DNA of 31,364 bases, taken from JBCCJA01 sp039045975. GTDB taxonomy: Bacteria; Planctomycetota; Planctomycetia; Planctomycetales; Planctomycetaceae. The notes beneath the pieces are model-generated. The model searched no databases. It was not told the origin of the DNA and saw nothing but the letters and a program-made list of their open reading frames with translations. Every line of letters begins with the position of its first letter. The stretch's first letter is position 1. Below, in pieces: positions 1 through 8,094 of this stretch. The stretch spans positions 1-31,364 of the forward strand of contig JBCCJA010000048.1 of assembly GCA_039045975.1 (NCBI GenBank), in the 5' to 3' direction. Made by a program: the position numbers and the translations under genes.

Positions 1-73
1 CAGCGTCCCTCTTCATAGTTTTTCTGCATTCCATTTGATGTCGCAATCAAAACTCTATCAAGAATCACTTTTT

Positions 74-1471
74 TCAATTATATTCTACGAGCTGTGGAGT
101 TCCAAAAAATTTAAATGCATCAGCGAAACAATCGGCGCACTCATGGGCAAGAGCGGAGAGATCCGACTCGCGCGGCTGTTGGTGTTGAAAGTCTTTGACC
201 TTCTTCAAAGATAGGTCGCCAGCCCGGCTTTTTACGATACTTTCCATCTCACGATCAACAAACAAAGGAGACCTTGAAACGTGCCGTGAAACATAGCGAT
301 TTATGACATCAGATAAGGTGTCTTCGGGAAGAGCGCAGTACTTGATCTCAGCGTTAATAACCGAGCCCAACAGTTCAAAGTCGTGCGTATGCTGAAACCG
401 GTACGCCCTCGCGTGGAGCTCAGCTCGCCCCTCATGAACCCGCGACGCTATCGAAGATGCGTCTGGCACCGCCTCACACGCAAGGCTAGTGTGCAATCGC
501 TTCCGGCCAAGCGTAAACTCACTTTCAAGCAGCACTGGGCCAGCAACAATCCCATCGGAGAAAATGGGATTGTGAACAACGGCTGTGAATGGCCGACCTT
601 GAAAATTTGATGATACGCGAAATGCATAGGGCTCGGCATCAAATAGCCACAAGAGGAGGTCGAGGTGCTTCTCTGGACCACCACCCGAAGCAATTAATGT
701 ATGCCCGAAATCAGCCCTCTCAACGCCAGACAAGTTAATAATTGTCTCGTACTTGTCGGCGAAGACCGGATCGAACTGAAGGCCTAGAAAAATACGAGAG
801 AAGAAGCCCGTGTCGACCAAAGGACCGCAGGCTTTACCGCGGCCTCGAGATATCGAGTCTGCAATCTTTTCCCACAGTTCGCCGAGTGGCTCATGACGCC
901 TTGTGAACTGGAAACCACCTTCTAAAAGAGTGTCAAATGACACCACCAGTGCTTTTAGTGCTGCGAGCTCAAGCCTTACGCTTATGGTATCGGTGCGACT
1001 TAGCCCGCTTCCACTGGCGAAGGACAACTTTCCACCTGGCGCCAATCGTTCTTTATATGAATAAAGCTCACCCGACCCAAGAATCGAACGCAATTTGTTT
1101 TCGTTCTTTCCGGCAACCGCCTTTGGCCGACCGCTTTCCACAAATCGTTCTAACACCGTCGGCCGACCTAAGCCTAGAGAACCGTCGTACTCAAGCTCCA
1201 GCTTGAGGCCAGGTTCTTCTTCATTTCGAACTTCAGCGACTCCGAGCCGAGCTGATTTAGAAACGAAGTTTCCTAGACATCTAAGCGTGCAATCAAAAGC
1301 ATCAACGAGATACTTATCGCAGTTTGCGCCAAACCAATGATTCGCTGTCGCACCAATTGATTGCTTTGAAGTTATCTTTCCGCCGAGCTTTTGAGGAATT
1401 GAATGCTCTCTGGGCGTTTTAGAGCTGAGTTCTTCGCGCGTGAATAAGCAGCCGATGGTGCTCGTTTTCAT
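74..1471 (-). CDS. Degenerate HNH-endonuclease-like protein, probably acquired
   Basis: 465 aa. The N-terminus resembles HNH proteins with the pattern Cys - E-H-x-I-P-x-x-L-G-G - C-N-x-x-F-G: it has C8, then REHSIPQKLGG (about residues 21-31) and later ANHWFGANCDKYLVDAF. The usual CxxC pairs are not intact: C8 stands alone where CIFC-like pairs are common, and the CxxCN site reads GATAN. The likely core His and Asn remain, so nuclease activity is uncertain. The remaining roughly 400 residues match nothing I recognise. Base composition is clearly lower in G+C and codon choice is unlike the neighbours, which suggests horizontal transfer. The ATG overlaps the sufE stop (ATGA, 1468-1471), so it could be translationally coupled to sufE. 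The family call is an inference from motif spacing; the ORF itself is secure. Confidence 0.6.
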   Translation of the reverse strand: MKTSTIGCLFTREELSSKTPREHSIPQKLGGKITSKQSIGATANHWFGANCDKYLVDAFDCTLRCLGNFVSKSARLGVAEVRNEEEPGLKLELEYDGSLGLGRPTVLERFVESGRPKAVAGKNENKLRSILGSGELYSYKERLAPGGKLSFASGSGLSRTDTISVRLELAALKALVVSFDTLLEGGFQFTRRHEPLGELWEKIADSISRGRGKACGPLVDTGFFSRIFLGLQFDPVFADKYETIINLSGVERADFGHTLIASGGGPEKHLDLLLWLFDAEPYAFRVSSNFQGRPFTAVVHNPIFSDGIVAGPVLLESEFTLGRKRLHTSLACEAVPDASSIASRVHEGRAELHARAYRFQHTHDFELLGSVINAEIKYCALPEDTLSDVINRYVSRHVSRSPLFVDREMESIVKSRAGDLSLKKVKDFQHQQPRESDLSALAHECADCFADAFKFFGTPQLVEYN

Positions 1472-1902
1472 TTCCGCTCTGAAGCCTCACCCCGCACGCG
1501 TTCTACCATCCCGCCGAAGCCGTTTTTTCGCGCCGTAGACAAGTTCCGGTCGAGGCCCAGTTCCGCGAAGACCGGTTTGACGTCGAGGGCGAGGATCTCG
1601 GCCGGCGTCTTGCCGTGGTACAGGCTGCGGAGAACGATCGTGAGGCCCTTTACCAGCATCGCGTCGGAGTCGGCATACACACCCAACGTGCCGTCGTCTC
1701 GGTCTTCGGTGACGAGCCAGACGTTCGACTGACAGCCGTGGACCTTGTTCGGCTCGGTCTTGGCGTCGTCGGGCAGGCCGGGGAGGTCGAGGCCGAGGTC
1801 GATCAGGTACTCGCACCGCTCCTCCCAGTCCTCCATGAGCCGGAACTCTTCGCGGAGTTCGTCGAGCGTCGGCGGGTCGGTCGAGGCGGCGGGGGCAGAC
1901 AC
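1468..1902 (-). CDS. sufE: SufE family Fe-S cluster assembly protein
   Basis: About 144 aa from a proposed GTG at 1902. SufE accepts persulfide sulfur from the cysteine desulfurase SufS and passes it to the SufBCD scaffold in the cytoplasm. The sequence has the family hallmarks in order: LDELREEFRLMEDWEER, the Y-L-I-D-L-G segment with LPxLP, the persulfide-carrying cysteine in VHGCQSNVWL, and the terminal NGFGGMVERVR block. The open frame runs upstream to 2919, but that stretch is the shadow of the secreted-protein gene and has no SufE character. GTG 1902 gives the N-terminus V-S-A-P-A-A-S before the conserved helix; an ATG closer in (M of LMEDW) would cut the first helix. No clear Shine-Dalgarno is seen. 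No sufS or sufBCD lies nearby. Confidence 0.88.
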   Translation of the reverse strand: MSAPAASTDPPTLDELREEFRLMEDWEERCEYLIDLGLDLPGLPDDAKTEPNKVHGCQSNVWLVTEDRDDGTLGVYADSDAMLVKGLTIVLRSLYHGKTPAEILALDVKPVFAELGLDRNLSTARKNGFGGMVERVRGEASERK

Positions 1903-1940
1903 GGGCAGGGGCGGGTCGGGAACGGTCGTCTCGCAGAATC

Positions 1941-2639
1941 TTAGAGAGACGGACCGGTTTCGGTAGCGGGCGACGCGTCGTCCGCCGCCGGCCCGATCGT
2001 CCCGAACAGGTGGCCGCCCTTCTCGCCGTGCTGCCAGGTCCCGGCGTAACGGTCGCCCTCGAACAGCACGTGGGCGGAGAACGTGCCGAGCCCCGGGACC
2101 GACGTGTTCTCTAGCACGACCATCGGCGTCGGCCCGGCCCACCGCACGTCGACGACGACCGGGATCTCGAAGTCCTTCTCGCCGTAGCGGACGCGGGTCG
2201 TGATGACCCACTGCGAGCCGCCGACCGGCTCGGCCGACGAGATGTCGTAGCGGTCGGCCTCGGGCAGGCCGTCCTTGCCGTCGGTCGTGAAGCGGCCGGT
2301 GAGCGTCGCGCCGGTCAGCAGCGTGCGGAACGCCTGCACGCGGGAGGCGAACGGCCCGGCGATGACGTCTTCCGGGACGTCGCCGGAGACTTCGCCTTCG
2401 CCCGGGGCGGGGGGCGGGGCGAGCGTCGGGCCGGGGATCGGCGTCTCCTCGGGCGTGTAGAGCGGCGCCTCGGACGGGGCGGGCAGCGTCTCTTCGACGA
2501 CGGGCGGCGGCTCGGGCTCGCGGCGGTCGTCGCCGCCGATCCGCACGCGGCCGCCGGGGAAGACGATGTCGATGCCCTGCGCGGAGGCAGCAGCGGGGCC
2601 GAGGAGCGCGAGGGCGAGCAGCGGAAGCAACGGACGCAT
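1941..2639 (-). CDS. Secreted proline-linker protein of unknown function
   Basis: 232 aa from ATG 2639. This start is preferred over the upstream ATG at 2684 because it opens a textbook signal peptide (M-R-P-L-L-P-L-L-A-L-A-L-L-G, cleavage after AAASA). The mature protein begins with a short segment and a roughly 50-residue Pro/Glu-rich linker, followed by a domain of about 120 residues that looks all-beta (FRTLLTGATLTGRFTTDG, then VITTRVRYGEKDFEIPVVVDV, then GTFSAHVLFEGDRYAGTW). I do not recognise a family. It is probably periplasmic or surface-located. It lies 38 bp upstream of the proposed sufE start on the same strand and is divergent from mazG. Its function is unrelated to sufE as far as can be seen. 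Confidence 0.75.
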   Translation of the reverse strand: MRPLLPLLALALLGPAAASAQGIDIVFPGGRVRIGGDDRREPEPPPVVEETLPAPSEAPLYTPEETPIPGPTLAPPPAPGEGEVSGDVPEDVIAGPFASRVQAFRTLLTGATLTGRFTTDGKDGLPEADRYDISSAEPVGGSQWVITTRVRYGEKDFEIPVVVDVRWAGPTPMVVLENTSVPGLGTFSAHVLFEGDRYAGTWQHGEKGGHLFGTIGPAADDASPATETGPSL

Positions 2640-2776
2640 CGGGAGACTCACACCGGGGGACGAAAAATCTGCCGGACCGATCATACCCGATCGCCCGGGC
2701 GGCGGTTTGGCGGGACGGACCGCGGCGATATGTTCGGGCGGCCCGCCCGCAGCCTTGCCCCGACCGAAGCCCGCCC

Positions 2777-3691
2777 GTGTCCGCCGATCCGATCACCTCG
2801 CGGGTCACCGACCCGGCGGCCGCCGCGGCCGCGTTCAAAAAGTTGGTCGACGTCGTCGCGACGCTCCGCGGGCCCGAGGGCTGCCCGTGGGACCGCGCCC
2901 AGACGCTCGAGACGATCAAGGCCTACACGCTCGAAGAAACGTACGAACTGCTCGAGGCGATCGACGCCGGGGACGACGACGCGATCGCCGAGGAACTCGG
3001 CGACGTGCTGCTGCAGGTCGTGCTCGACGCGCAGATCGCCGCCGACGAGGGGCGTTTCGACGTCGTCCCGGTCGTCGAACGGCTGACCGAAAAACTGGTC
3101 CGCCGGCACCCGCACGTCTTCGGGGACGCGACCGTCGCGCACGCCGACGAGGTTTCGCCGCTGTGGGAGAAGGCGAAGGCGGCCGAGTCGGAGAAGGCCG
3201 AACGCGAGTCGATCTTCGACGGCGTCCCGGCGGCCCTGCCGCAGCTGGCCCGGGCCGCGAAGCTGAGCAAGCGGGCGGCGAAGGTCGGCTACGACTTCCC
3301 GCACCGCGACATGCTGTTCGACAAGCTGCGGGAGGAGATCGCCGAACTCGTCGGGGAGCTATACGGGCCCGAATCGGCCGGCACGCCGCCGAGTCACCCG
3401 GCCTCGATCGAGGGTGAACCGGTGAAAGACGTGAAAGTCACCGACCCGGCCGCCCGCAAGAAAGCCGAGGGCGAACTGGGCGACGTGCTGTTCGTCGTCG
3501 CGAACATCGCCCGCCGCTGGGGGCTCGACCCGGAAGAGGCATTGCGGGCCTCGAACGCGAAATTCGAACGCCGCGTGCGGTTCATCGAATCGGAACTGAG
3601 GGCGGCCGGCAGGACGATCGCCGACGCGACGCTCGCCGAGCAGGAGGCGATCTACCAGGAGGGCAAACGGCGGGAACGTAGGGGCGGGTGA
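2777..3691 (+). CDS. mazG: Nucleoside triphosphate pyrophosphohydrolase MazG
   Basis: 304 aa from a GTG start. MazG hydrolyses (d)NTPs to NMP and pyrophosphate and cleans the nucleotide pool. Both all-alpha MazG domains are visible. Domain 1 begins with LRGPEGCPWDRAQT (about 30-43), then EETYE (53-57) and EELGD (72-76), the acidic Mg-binding motif. Domain 2 has REEIAEL and EGELGDVLF, but a linker of about 35 residues rich in Pro and Ser (around 203-237) separates its two acidic motifs, longer than in the usual protein (about 260 aa). ExxE and ExxD carboxylates are present in both halves. The stop overlaps the next gene by one base (TGATG), so mazG and the methyltransferase are probably one operon. 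Confidence 0.95.
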   Translation: MSADPITSRVTDPAAAAAAFKKLVDVVATLRGPEGCPWDRAQTLETIKAYTLEETYELLEAIDAGDDDAIAEELGDVLLQVVLDAQIAADEGRFDVVPVVERLTEKLVRRHPHVFGDATVAHADEVSPLWEKAKAAESEKAERESIFDGVPAALPQLARAAKLSKRAAKVGYDFPHRDMLFDKLREEIAELVGELYGPESAGTPPSHPASIEGEPVKDVKVTDPAARKKAEGELGDVLFVVANIARRWGLDPEEALRASNAKFERRVRFIESELRAAGRTIADATLAEQEAIYQEGKRRERRGG

Positions 3692-4464
3692 TGGCCAAGA
3701 AGCCGCTGCTCGGCAATCACCAGCGGTGCTGGATCTGGGGCCGCAACGTCGTGCTCGCGACGCTGCGGGCGGGAAAGTGGCGGCCCTACGAAGTGCGAGC
3801 GACCGCCGAGACGGCCGGAGAGGTCGCGGAGGTTTGTGGTCGTGGGGACATCCCGGTCGGCCAAGTCACGGCGGGCGAACTGATGAAACTGTGCGGTTCC
3901 TCGGCCCATCAGGGGCTCGCGGCAAAGATGCCGCCGTTCCCGTACGCCGGGGTCGCCGACATCCCCGACGGCCTCGTCGTCGCGACCGACGGGGTGCAGG
4001 ACGCGCATAACCTCGGAGCGATCGTCCGCTCCGCCGAAGCGTTCGGAGCGGCCGGGGTCGTGATCCCGGAAGCGGGCCAGGCCGGGGTGACGAGTCAGGT
4101 CGTGCGGAGCAGTGCCGGCGCGGTCAACGGCGTGCCTATCGCCCGCGTCGCTTCTTTGACCGCTTTTCTAAAGGACTGCCGCGAGGCAGGCCGAGCCGTC
4201 CTCGGTGCGAGCGAACGCGGTGCGGCTTCTATCGATGCCGTCGAATTAAGGACTCCGGCCGTACTCGTGATCGGCAACGAGGGGTCCGGCTTGAGTGACG
4301 AAATTATCGATCTCTGCGACAAGTGCGTCGCCGTGCCGATCGTCGGAATGGTCGGCTCACTAAACGCGGCGGTCGCGGCGGGAATTTTGATTCGTGAGCT
4401 GACGAACAAAGCACAAAACCACTCTCGGCCGCCGGGGGGAGAGGGCGAGGGCACGGGAGATTAG
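3691..4464 (+). CDS. rlmB: TrmH/SpoU family rRNA 2'-O-methyltransferase (RlmB-like)
   Basis: 257 aa from ATG 3691, which shares its A with the mazG TGA; a GTG one codon upstream (3688) is the alternative. The protein has the short N-terminal L30e-like RNA-binding part (roughly 10-80) and the knotted SPOUT domain. Motif 1 is DGVQDAHNLGAIVRSAEAFGA (100-120, with N108 and R113), motif 2 is VIGNEGSGLS (193-202), and motif 3 is the SLNAAVAAGILI stretch (223-234). These fit 2'-O-methylation of rRNA using SAM, as in RlmB. The last ~17 residues (AQNHSRPPGGEGEGTGD) are encoded by a copy of a 35-bp repeat that recurs 270 bp downstream, so the tail may be an acquired extension. Exact substrate is inferred. 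Confidence 0.9.
   Translation: MAKKPLLGNHQRCWIWGRNVVLATLRAGKWRPYEVRATAETAGEVAEVCGRGDIPVGQVTAGELMKLCGSSAHQGLAAKMPPFPYAGVADIPDGLVVATDGVQDAHNLGAIVRSAEAFGAAGVVIPEAGQAGVTSQVVRSSAGAVNGVPIARVASLTAFLKDCREAGRAVLGASERGAASIDAVELRTPAVLVIGNEGSGLSDEIIDLCDKCVAVPIVGMVGSLNAAVAAGILIRELTNKAQNHSRPPGGEGEGTGD
4411..4445 (+). repeat. 35-bp direct repeat, copy 1 (within rlmB 3' end)
   Basis: This segment matches 4681-4715 at 30 of 35 positions counted by eye, with no gaps and a spacing of exactly 270 bp. The shared core runs C-G-G-C-C-G-C-C followed by six G and A-G-A. Copy 1 is translated as the low-complexity C-terminus of the methyltransferase. The two copies flank the large palindrome. Confidence 0.75.
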
Positions 4465-4500
4465 AAGCGGTCTTACCCTGTTGAAAATCACGACGGAACA

Positions 4501-4571
4501 AGCCCTCGGCGTCAGCCGTGGAGGACATAGCTTCGTCGTCCCGACTTCCTCCACGGCTGGCGCCGAGGGCT
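4501..4571. terminator. 25-bp-stem palindrome between convergent genes
   Basis: The left arm 4501-4525 pairs with 4547-4571 over 25 bp, with one G-U wobble, around a 21-nt loop. It sits between the convergent rlmB and DUF4139 genes and could terminate transcription in both directions. No T-run follows directly. The length and near-perfect pairing also suit a dispersed intergenic palindrome of the REP type. Confidence 0.6.
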
Positions 4572-4680
4572 CGTATGGGTTTCTAACACGACAAAGCGGT
4601 CTCAAAGCACCTTGTCACGAGCCCGCGACGGAAGAGTCGTAGGGCAGGCCCCCCCCAGCCCGACCGATCGGTCGACTAAA

Positions 4681-4715
4681 GCGCGAAACCACACACGGCC
4701 GCCGGGGGGAGAAGG
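4681..4715 (+). repeat. 35-bp direct repeat, copy 2 (intergenic)
   Basis: Second copy of the repeat described at 4411-4445, ending 13 bp before the stop codon of the leftward DUF4139 gene. The ten bases before each copy are also similar (7 of 10 by eye), so the repeated unit may be about 45 bp. Confidence 0.75.
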
Positions 4716-4728
4716 TCATCGCGAAACT

Positions 4729-6867
4729 TCAGCCGACGGTTAAGCCGGCCAGATAGTCCGCGAGCGATTTCTCCTTCGCTTTGACCTCCGCCTCGGCCCG
4801 CTCGATCTCGGCGTCGTACTTCTCGATCGCGTCTTCCAGCGTCCCGAGCTTGCGGATGTAGCGGTCGTATAACGCCGTCCCGCGGTTCAGCGTCCGCAGG
4901 TTCTCCCGCAGGCGTTCCTGGTCCGAGGCGACCGCCTTCCGTGATTCCCGCGTCTTGTTCAACGACACGGTCACGGCCCTGGCGTCGCGTTTCTTGGCGA
5001 CGACTTTTGTCAGCGCCGCCTTGACGGCGTCGTCGACGACGCCGTTCTCCGCGGTCAGATAAAGCTCGAACTGGCGGTCGAACGGGTCGGCCGACGCGAG
5101 GCGGACCGATTGCCGGTCGACGCGGCTTTCGACGACCTCGAACTCCGTCGTCTCGTCGCCGGCGGCATCGACGGCGAACCGGTAGCGGTCGCGGGTCTTT
5201 TCCGTCGGCTCAGCCGGCGTGACGAGTTTCCAGCCGCCTCGCAGGGGACGCTCGATTAAGATTTTTACCGCGTCTGTGTCGGAGTTCTTGATCGTGTACT
5301 CGGCGGTCTCGCGACGCGAACGGGTCGCGATCAGGTTGCCCTCCTTGATCACGACCTTCTCTAAAGTCTGCGGCCCGCCCTTCGTGTCGATCGCGACCTC
5401 GACGTCGAGATCGACGGCGTACGTTAAGAGCTGTTCCTCGCCCGGCGGGACGTCGGTGATCCGGGAGTCGCCGGCGTAACCGCCCCCGGCGAAGACCGTC
5501 ACCGGGCCCTGCATCAGGTGCAGGTCGGTCGTGTTCTTCAGCCGATAACCGGTTAGCGGGTGCTTGGCGAGCACGGTCGGGTTGTAAACCGCGACCTTCT
5601 CGGCCTCGATCTCGGCCCCCACGATCGGCAGCATCGCCGACGACTGCCGGGGCAGGGTGACCGGCTTGCCGATGCGGTACTCGAACAGTTCCCCGGCATC
5701 GGCCGCCGCGACGAGCGGCTTAATACTTTCGCCACCCGACACGGCGACTCCCGCTGATTCATAATCCGATGACACACCGAATCGATCCGAAGGGGCGTAT
5801 CCGCTTGCTTCAAAGTTAAGTCCTAATGCATTGCCTCCCGAAGCACGGAATCGTGCCGGCGCGCCGGTCGGGGCCGCGACCGGGGCGATCCCGTCGGCCG
5901 AGTTGGAGAGGATCGCCTTCAGCTCTTCGCGGCGGTTTAAGTCGCGGCCGTAGACGACGGGCCCGACGTTCGCATAACGCTCCGACTCGACGAGCGGACG
6001 CGGGATATAGAACGGCTTGTCGAGGTCCATGCGGAACGAGATCGGCCGGCCCGACACGAGGGCGAGTTCGACGCCGTCCCAGTCGGCCTCGGTCTGGTTC
6101 TCGACGATCGCCCAGCCTTGTAAGAAGGTCGTGCTCGGTTTCCCGTCTTGGCCCTCGGCGGTGACGAAGCGGTAGGTCGTCTTCCACAGCGGCGCCTCGC
6201 GAATATAGCCGAGGCCGACGTCGCGGGCCCCGGTGCCGTCGAACGCGATCGAGACCGTCCGCTGCTCCCCCTGCCGCGCGCCGGCGAGCACCGCCAGCGC
6301 CTGCCGCAGCTCCGCGTCGAGCGTCTCGTCGACGAGCCGGACCGAGCGGACGTCGTCGAAATAGAAACCTTCGATGCCGCGATCGGTGACCAGCGTCAGA
6401 TACTTCGACTTCAGCATCTCCTCGCCGACGACGCGCTCGCGGACCTCGATCCCGAGGATCGTGCCGGCCGTGTTGCGGTCGGCGGTCGCGACCTCGACGG
6501 CGGAGCCGCGGACCTGTCCGAGCAGGTCGGCCAGCGACGGCGACTTCGTCAGGTCGATCGCGAACGTCTTCAGCGTCTTCGTGACCGGGTCGCGTGAGCC
6601 GTAACTGACCAGCCCCGCCGTGCCGCCCGCCCCGCCGTCGACGACGAGCGACTTCAGCAGGTCGTTGATCTGCTCCGTACGGAACGACAGCTCGACCGTC
6701 GCATCGCCCTCGACCTCGCCGCGGTGCTCGAAGTAGCCGACGCCGGAGGTAAACAGCACGACTCTCTTCAACGGCACCTCGTCGGCGGCGGCGAGGCCGG
6801 ACACGGCCCAACCACAAGCCAACGCGGTCGTCAGCAGCGTCCCCGCCGGTCGTTCGCCCGAGCGCAT
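4729..6867 (-). CDS. Secreted DUF4139-type protein (mucoidy-inhibitor-like)
   Basis: 712 aa. An N-terminal signal peptide (TTALACGWAVSGLAAA, cleavage near residue 28) is followed by VVLFTSGVGYFEHRGEVEGDATVELSF, typical of the N-terminus of DUF4140/DUF4139 proteins. The middle has the family's beta-rich block (YIREAPLWKTTYRF, GWAIVENQTEADWDGVELALVSGRP), and the C-terminal half has PLTGYRLKNTTDLHLMQGPVTVF and GEEQLLTYAVDLDVEV. The last ~65 residues (about 645-708) form a charged coiled coil. The family is periplasmic or surface-located and has no established enzymatic role. A glycine/serine-rich insertion (about 330-385) breaks the middle domain. No partner gene is adjacent. Confidence 0.85.
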   Translation of the reverse strand: MRSGERPAGTLLTTALACGWAVSGLAAADEVPLKRVVLFTSGVGYFEHRGEVEGDATVELSFRTEQINDLLKSLVVDGGAGGTAGLVSYGSRDPVTKTLKTFAIDLTKSPSLADLLGQVRGSAVEVATADRNTAGTILGIEVRERVVGEEMLKSKYLTLVTDRGIEGFYFDDVRSVRLVDETLDAELRQALAVLAGARQGEQRTVSIAFDGTGARDVGLGYIREAPLWKTTYRFVTAEGQDGKPSTTFLQGWAIVENQTEADWDGVELALVSGRPISFRMDLDKPFYIPRPLVESERYANVGPVVYGRDLNRREELKAILSNSADGIAPVAAPTGAPARFRASGGNALGLNFEASGYAPSDRFGVSSDYESAGVAVSGGESIKPLVAAADAGELFEYRIGKPVTLPRQSSAMLPIVGAEIEAEKVAVYNPTVLAKHPLTGYRLKNTTDLHLMQGPVTVFAGGGYAGDSRITDVPPGEEQLLTYAVDLDVEVAIDTKGGPQTLEKVVIKEGNLIATRSRRETAEYTIKNSDTDAVKILIERPLRGGWKLVTPAEPTEKTRDRYRFAVDAAGDETTEFEVVESRVDRQSVRLASADPFDRQFELYLTAENGVVDDAVKAALTKVVAKKRDARAVTVSLNKTRESRKAVASDQERLRENLRTLNRGTALYDRYIRKLGTLEDAIEKYDAEIERAEAEVKAKEKSLADYLAGLTVG

Positions 6868-7079
6868 TTCTTATCCCCCGATGTGTGGCGTCGGGGCGTC
6901 GATCGGCCCCGGTCGGGAGTCCCGACGCCGCGAGCGTACGGCGCGTTCCGCGAAATTGGGACGAAAATGAGATCGGTCGAAACGGCGACCGTTACAGTAT
7001 TTCCAACCGATCTACAGCACGCGTCCGGGCTCGCGGGCTTGCGTTTTGCAGTACGAACGGCGTCATCCGCGGCCACGAA

Positions 7080-7946
7080 TCAGCACGAAGTGCTGTATCC
7101 CGCGGCGAGCCGGTCGAGCAGCTTCCGCAGGTCGGCCTGGAACGGCGGGTCGACGGCGAGGGCCGGCTGCGGTTTCTCGTTCCCGCCCGAGATGAAAAGC
7201 CCGGTCGAGCCCTTCTCGACGGCCGCGTCCACGGCCTTCAGCAACTGCCCGGCACGGAATTCGACCGACTTGAAGACCAGCGGGGCGATCAGGCGCACGA
7301 AGAACGGCATTCCCTTATTGCCCTGCGTCATGCCGGTCTTCGTCGCGCCCGGGTCGACGGAGTAAATCAGGATGCCGTCACTCCGCAACTCGTCGGCGAG
7401 CATGCAGCCGATCGCGTTCACGGCGAGCTTCGTCTTCGCGTACGCGCCGAACAGGCCGCCGATCTCGGGCGGGTCGGGCAGCGACGCGACGTCGAACGCC
7501 TTTACGCCGGTGACGACCTCGGAGGAGAAGTTCACGACCACCGCGGGGCCGCCCGCGGAGGCGGCCGCCGCGAGCGACGGCCGTAAGCCCCGGATCAAGA
7601 GGTACGGCGCGAGCGTGTTGACCGCGAAATGCGACTCCAGCCCCTGCGGCCCGACAACGCGGCGGTCGGTCAAGACGCCCGACACGTTGTAGATCGCGTC
7701 GAGTCGCGGGCACGCCGACGCGATCTCGTCGATCACGCGGGCGACGTCGGCCGTGTCGGCGAGGTCAGCGACGAAGGGGTAAACGTCTTGACCGGGGTGG
7801 GCCCGGCGGAGCGCTTCGGCCTGGGCCTCGGCCTTCTCACGCGACCGGTTGAGCGTCGCGATTCCGTAGCCCGCGGCCGCGAGTCGCGACGCGATTTCGC
7901 CGCCGAGGCCGCCCGTCGTCCCGGTGATCAGTGCGATTCGCGACAT
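7080..7946 (-). CDS. Short-chain dehydrogenase/reductase
   Basis: 288 aa, classical SDR size. The Rossmann nucleotide-binding motif TGTTGGLG is at 8-15, NVSG (variant of NNAG) at 87-90, the substrate-side serine in NFSSEV at 141-142, and the catalytic YAKTK pair Y169/K173. PGATKTGM after the catalytic helix fits the cofactor-binding loop. NR at 33-34 hints at NADP preference, though this is weak. The arrangement resembles retinol-dehydrogenase-like or daunorubicin-C13-reductase-like SDRs, but the substrate cannot be deduced. It is cytosolic with no signal peptide. It is transcribed in the same direction as the DUF4139 gene, 212 bp upstream of it, so shared transcription is possible but not shown. 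That gap shows no clear feature. Confidence 0.9.
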   Translation of the reverse strand: MSRIALITGTTGGLGGEIASRLAAAGYGIATLNRSREKAEAQAEALRRAHPGQDVYPFVADLADTADVARVIDEIASACPRLDAIYNVSGVLTDRRVVGPQGLESHFAVNTLAPYLLIRGLRPSLAAAASAGGPAVVVNFSSEVVTGVKAFDVASLPDPPEIGGLFGAYAKTKLAVNAIGCMLADELRSDGILIYSVDPGATKTGMTQGNKGMPFFVRLIAPLVFKSVEFRAGQLLKAVDAAVEKGSTGLFISGGNEKPQPALAVDPPFQADLRKLLDRLAAGYSTSC

Positions 7947-8094
7947 CGGCGGTCCTCGAAATAAAGCGGTCGGAGCTACGCTACCAAGTCAGTGCGTGAG
8001 GAACCTCTATGCGGGCGACGATGAACGGGCGGGTTACTGCGGCTGATGGAGCCGACGCGCCCACGCGGCCTCATCGCCGTAAGCTCAATGAGCT

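Noticed and set aside
2735..2749. CGGGCG-GCC-CGCCCG hairpin ahead of mazG
   Set aside because: Short G+C-only hairpins are frequent in DNA of this composition and no function is implied.
1903..2919. N-terminal extension of the sufE frame as a 483-aa protein
   Set aside because: It is Arg/Pro-rich, matches the antisense-frame pattern of G+C-rich DNA and overlaps the well-supported secreted-protein gene in another frame.
2566..3417. 283-aa open frame overlapping mazG
   Set aside because: Frame shadow of mazG with low-complexity Arg/Gly content.
8082..8094. AGCTCA-A-TGAGCT inverted repeat just before the HExxH gene
   Set aside because: Perfect but only six bases per arm; one such short palindrome adjacent to a start could easily be chance.
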